Shown here one piece after another: positions 8,634-11,163 of a DNA stretch of 11,163 bases (its first letter is position 1; each line of letters starts with the position of its first letter). Location of the stretch: positions 15,642,622 through 15,653,784 of the forward strand of contig CM022676.1 in NCBI GenBank assembly GCA_012295275.1. Direction: 5' to 3'. This stretch comes from Chrysomallon squamiferum (Eukaryota > Mollusca > Gastropoda > Neomphalida > Peltospiridae). Below the pieces are notes generated by a model. The model was not told the DNA's origin. It did no database searches and saw only the letters and a list, made by a program, of their open reading frames with translations. Both the position numbers and the translations under genes were made by a program.

Positions 8634-8735
8634 CAGTCTGTCTACCGGTCTCTCTATTCATCTTGATTTATCTATATGTCTGTCTGTCTGTCTATCCATC
8701 TGTGTGTCTGTCTCTATATCTACCTATGTATATTT
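8634..8735. repeat. Interrupted (TCTG)/(TATC) tetranucleotide tract
   Basis: Clean GTCT units at about 8678-8693, with flanking TCTA, TCTC and TGTG variants. Decayed microsatellite. Confidence 0.85.
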
Positions 8736-8830
8736 ATTTACTCAAAATCGTTTGTCATTATGTAAACTTCAGATACTTTGATACTTGTGTGAAAGTGTCT
8801 AAATTCGATGGAACGGATGTGCATGTGTCT

Positions 8831-8881
8831 TTGTTCTGATTCTGTGAACAACGATTCACATTATGAACAGATATTCTGTTC
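8831..8881. repeat. Cluster of short inverted repeats
   Basis: Three perfect 6-bp inverted repeats are packed into 51 bp: TTGTTC (8831) with GAACAA (8846), TGTGAA (8843) with TTCACA (8855), and GAACAG (8865) with CTGTTC (8876). They share GAACA/TGTTC half-motifs. Function unknown. Confidence 0.5.
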
Positions 8882-9785
8882 TGAAATGGTGATTCAGTTA
8901 GTTTTCATTTCTTCAGTTAATATATCTTTAGTTGAATAAAGTTTCAAAAATAATTAGATTGTTACCATCGAACACTTATTTTATCAACACACATTCTGAG
9001 TTTCAATGTTTTACCCTGACAACGTTTAATTTTTAGATCCTATCCCATTTTTCAATTATAATTATGAACGGATGCGAAATATATAGACATTCTATTTCCC
9101 TTGTAAAGTTTCAAATGTTTTTAAGATTGATTTCATGTTTATACAAATGATATTTTTCAGGTACAGTTTTGTCCTTTAAAGGGATCGTTTTGTGTCCTTC
9201 ATAATTTTTTGTGGTAGAAATCCGTAAGTCAAAAATGTCTTCACTTCTGTCTTAAGCATTCAATATTTTACCAATAATTATTCCGTATATTCTCTTTGTT
9301 CGTTTCCTAGTCTATATCGAATAAAAATCAGTTTCCTCAAGAAATAAAATTAACGAATCGTGAGCTGCAACAGTGTGATAATCAACTCTTTCCTAGTGAC
9401 GTTAACTTTATTTATAATGGGAATTACAAAGCTACGGAAATAATAATTATTTACTGGCAAATCCTTGGTCACTTTCGAATCAGTTTGAAAGTTTGTAAAT
9501 GTTTTGTTAAGACATCAGATCAGCATCATGATCTTGATTTTGTTTTGGAAATGCATTTATCATCCCAGCAGTTCACCATATTCTATTTATTTTATGTCAG
9601 CGGAATAAGTGTAACATGAGTCACACGAAATTATGTAACAGTATTTTACAAATACTTTGTTTCCAGTCTAAATTGTAACTGCTTGTGTTTGTAACTAAAG
9701 ATTTCAGACAATTTTGAAATAAGGTTAGTTCGTTTTTCGCGCATGCCCTTTTTTTTGTGTAACGTACTTCATGCACATATTTATT

Positions 9786-10625
9786 ATTAACCATCTTTTT
9801 TGACTGTCGTGTACAAACGGGAAGAGGTGAACATAACAATTTAATACTTAATATCGTCGATTAAACTCTTAGACTTTTATCTGCAATAATTCAGGTCATA
9901 GAAAACAAACGTTCTTAACGCAGAAAATAGAAAACACACATCATCGAACGTCGCACTTGTAAACCAGGAAGTGTTGTCATCCGACCAGTAAAAAAATATT
10001 TAAAAGAGAAGATTTTTTTAAGCGATGTGAAAATTAATGAAATTAGTAGTATTATTTAACCTCAAACCTTTCGTTTTCATAATTCGTTAATTTATAACGA
10101 TCGTTCAAACAAAAAATTATCTCGCATACATACGGCCTGCAAACTTAAATTAAAAGGCTGAATAAATGATACTAATTAAATAAATACATTAATCAATAAT
10201 TTAAAAAATCGTATTAATCAATATATATCTCTCGCTTAGGATATATCGGCATACAGACTGCTGAAAACACTTTCTTTTACTTTTCTTTTTTCAATTTTAT
10301 TTTTATTTATTTTTAAATCACATTATTTTCATCACATTTTTTTTCATTTTGTTCAATTTCTTTTTGTTCATCTTTTTGTTCTACAGTTAAGTGAATTATT
10401 TAATGTTTTCTCTCTCAGTTCACGTTAAAAATTACGTTCATTGCTGATTGCACTTTATTTAAACAACAACATACACAAGTCTGCCTATTATGCATTCCGG
10501 GTGCCATCTACTGTTCCTTCAGGAATTGAAACTTTACATTTAGACTAATTAGTTCGCGAATTTCTGTCTGCTTGATGGGCAAATCGAGAATGTTTGTAAT
10601 TTATATTAAAATAAATATTATCGAC
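9786..10625. repeat. Duplicated module D, copy 2 (D2)
   Basis: Same-orientation relative of 390-1040, with anchors listed for D1. It is about 190 bp longer than D1, largely because of the T-rich stretch at 10264-10385 that corresponds to the 19-bp poly-T of D1. It leads directly into A4. Confidence 0.8.
10264..10385. repeat. T-rich tract inside D2
   Basis: About 120 bp dominated by T on the plus strand, with scattered TTTTCA and TTTTTGTTC steps. It lies where D1 has a poly-T, immediately upstream of the conserved TTATTTAATGTTTTCT anchor. Confidence 0.8.
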
Positions 10626-11163
10626 TATAGATATAACAAATTAAATTTTAAAGAAAGATAAAACATAAGAAATCGTACTTAGAAACGGAAGAGATAAGTC
10701 TTTCTCTGTCAAACGCAAAAAGTTTAATTTAGATGCTGATTCCTATCATTATATTCATAACATGTTGACTAAATTTAAAATTGTAACCGGAAAGCTAACT
10801 TAATCCATCTGTGCACGTTGTGGGATTATTCTAGATGTAACTGTTTCACAATTTGTAAAACAGACGTTTGATATATTAAAATGAATGAACTGTTCGTTCA
10901 TGCTAAACAACTAATACGGGTGTGTACCTGTGTAAAACATTTTTGAAGTTTCTTTAACTACTGAACAAAAGTGATATTTTAAATGTTTTGTTATATTTTA
11001 CAGGGAAATATTCGTTTAGTACTTAAAGGTTTCAGTGATGTGTATAGATATGACTACTGGAGATTAACGTTAATTATTTGCAGGTTCGTCTTTTTCTTGT
11101 TTTATGTTTCAGAACATTGCGAAAAGATAATTTTAAAATATTGTTTTTGTTTTTCAAACATAT
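10626..11163. repeat. Duplicated module A, copy 4 (A4), cut by window edge
   Basis: Follows D2 as A1 follows D1. Landmarks are AGATATAACAAATTAAATTT (10629), TCTGTCAAACGCAAAAAGTT (10706), AACTTAATCCATCTGTGCAC (about 10797), AACTGTTTCACAATTTGTAA (about 10838), the core at 10876-10910 with AACTGTTCGTTCATGCTAAA, and GATTAACGTTAATTATTTGCAG (about 11063). Stops fall in all frames near the core, so it is not coding. The module probably continues beyond the window. Confidence 0.8.

Larger units (their letters stand above)
8511..9785. other. Non-coding stretch, no relatives in window
   Basis: Lies between the truncated A3 and D2. It holds a poly-A tract, a TCTG/TATC tetranucleotide tract, and a cluster of short inverted repeats at 8831-8881. 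The rest, about 8882-9785, has little simple sequence and no open frame with recognisable content; the minus-strand frame at 9621-9839 is short and featureless. Confidence 0.55.

Noticed and set aside
8865-8881. Steroid-receptor-like palindrome GAACAGATATTCTGTTC
   Set aside because: The classical element needs a 3-bp spacer between AGAACA and TGTTCT half-sites; here the equivalent spacing is 7 bp.
1-11163. CRISPR array or bacterial operon
   Set aside because: Direct repeats here are microsatellites or kilobase-scale diverged modules, not short repeats with equal unique spacers. There are no ribosome-binding sites with coding frames, and composition and microsatellite content are eukaryotic.

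Overview
The window looks like non-coding, strongly AT-rich nuclear DNA from an animal. I recognise no protein-coding gene, rRNA, tRNA, CRISPR array or intact transposon. Long TTA/GTA/CTA trinucleotide arrays, (TTTA)n, (TCTG)n, CAA-rich cryptic simple sequence and poly-T/poly-A tracts suggest an invertebrate genome. The style resembles cephalopod molluscs, but that is an impression and not something the sequence proves. No open frame carries a recognisable domain. The longest frames either consist of microsatellite, start at non-ATG codons, or are broken in a paralogous copy of the same DNA.

The main structure is a set of old, diverged, same-orientation duplications, found by comparing the window with itself by eye. 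I name the modules A to D. Module A occurs four times: A1 about 1041-1570, A2 about 4770-5335, A3 about 8300-8510 (truncated) and A4 about 10626-11163 (running off the edge). Module D precedes A in two copies only (D1 about 390-1040, D2 about 9786-10625). A different module, C, precedes the other two A copies (C1 about 3540-4740, C2 about 7205-8285). A short module B lies upstream of each C (B1 about 2032-2130, B2 about 6771-6880). The layout is therefore D1-A1 / B1 - C1-A2 / B2 - C2-A3 / D2-A4. It is a mosaic tandem array with a period of roughly 3.6-3.7 kb over its first three A copies.

Between the modules lie stretches with no detectable internal relatives: 1-389, 1571-2031, 2131-3539, 5336-6770 and 8511-9785. 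They hold most of the remaining simple-sequence repeats. Simple repeats also sit at equivalent places in paired modules. A TTA array ends both C copies, with different partner repeats and lengths. A T-tract in D1 corresponds to a much longer T-rich region in D2.

No genes can be said to work together here. The region could be intergenic or intronic DNA of a tandemly duplicated locus, or low-copy repeat families inserted beside each other. All coordinates of diverged modules are approximate, and identities were judged by eye without an aligner.
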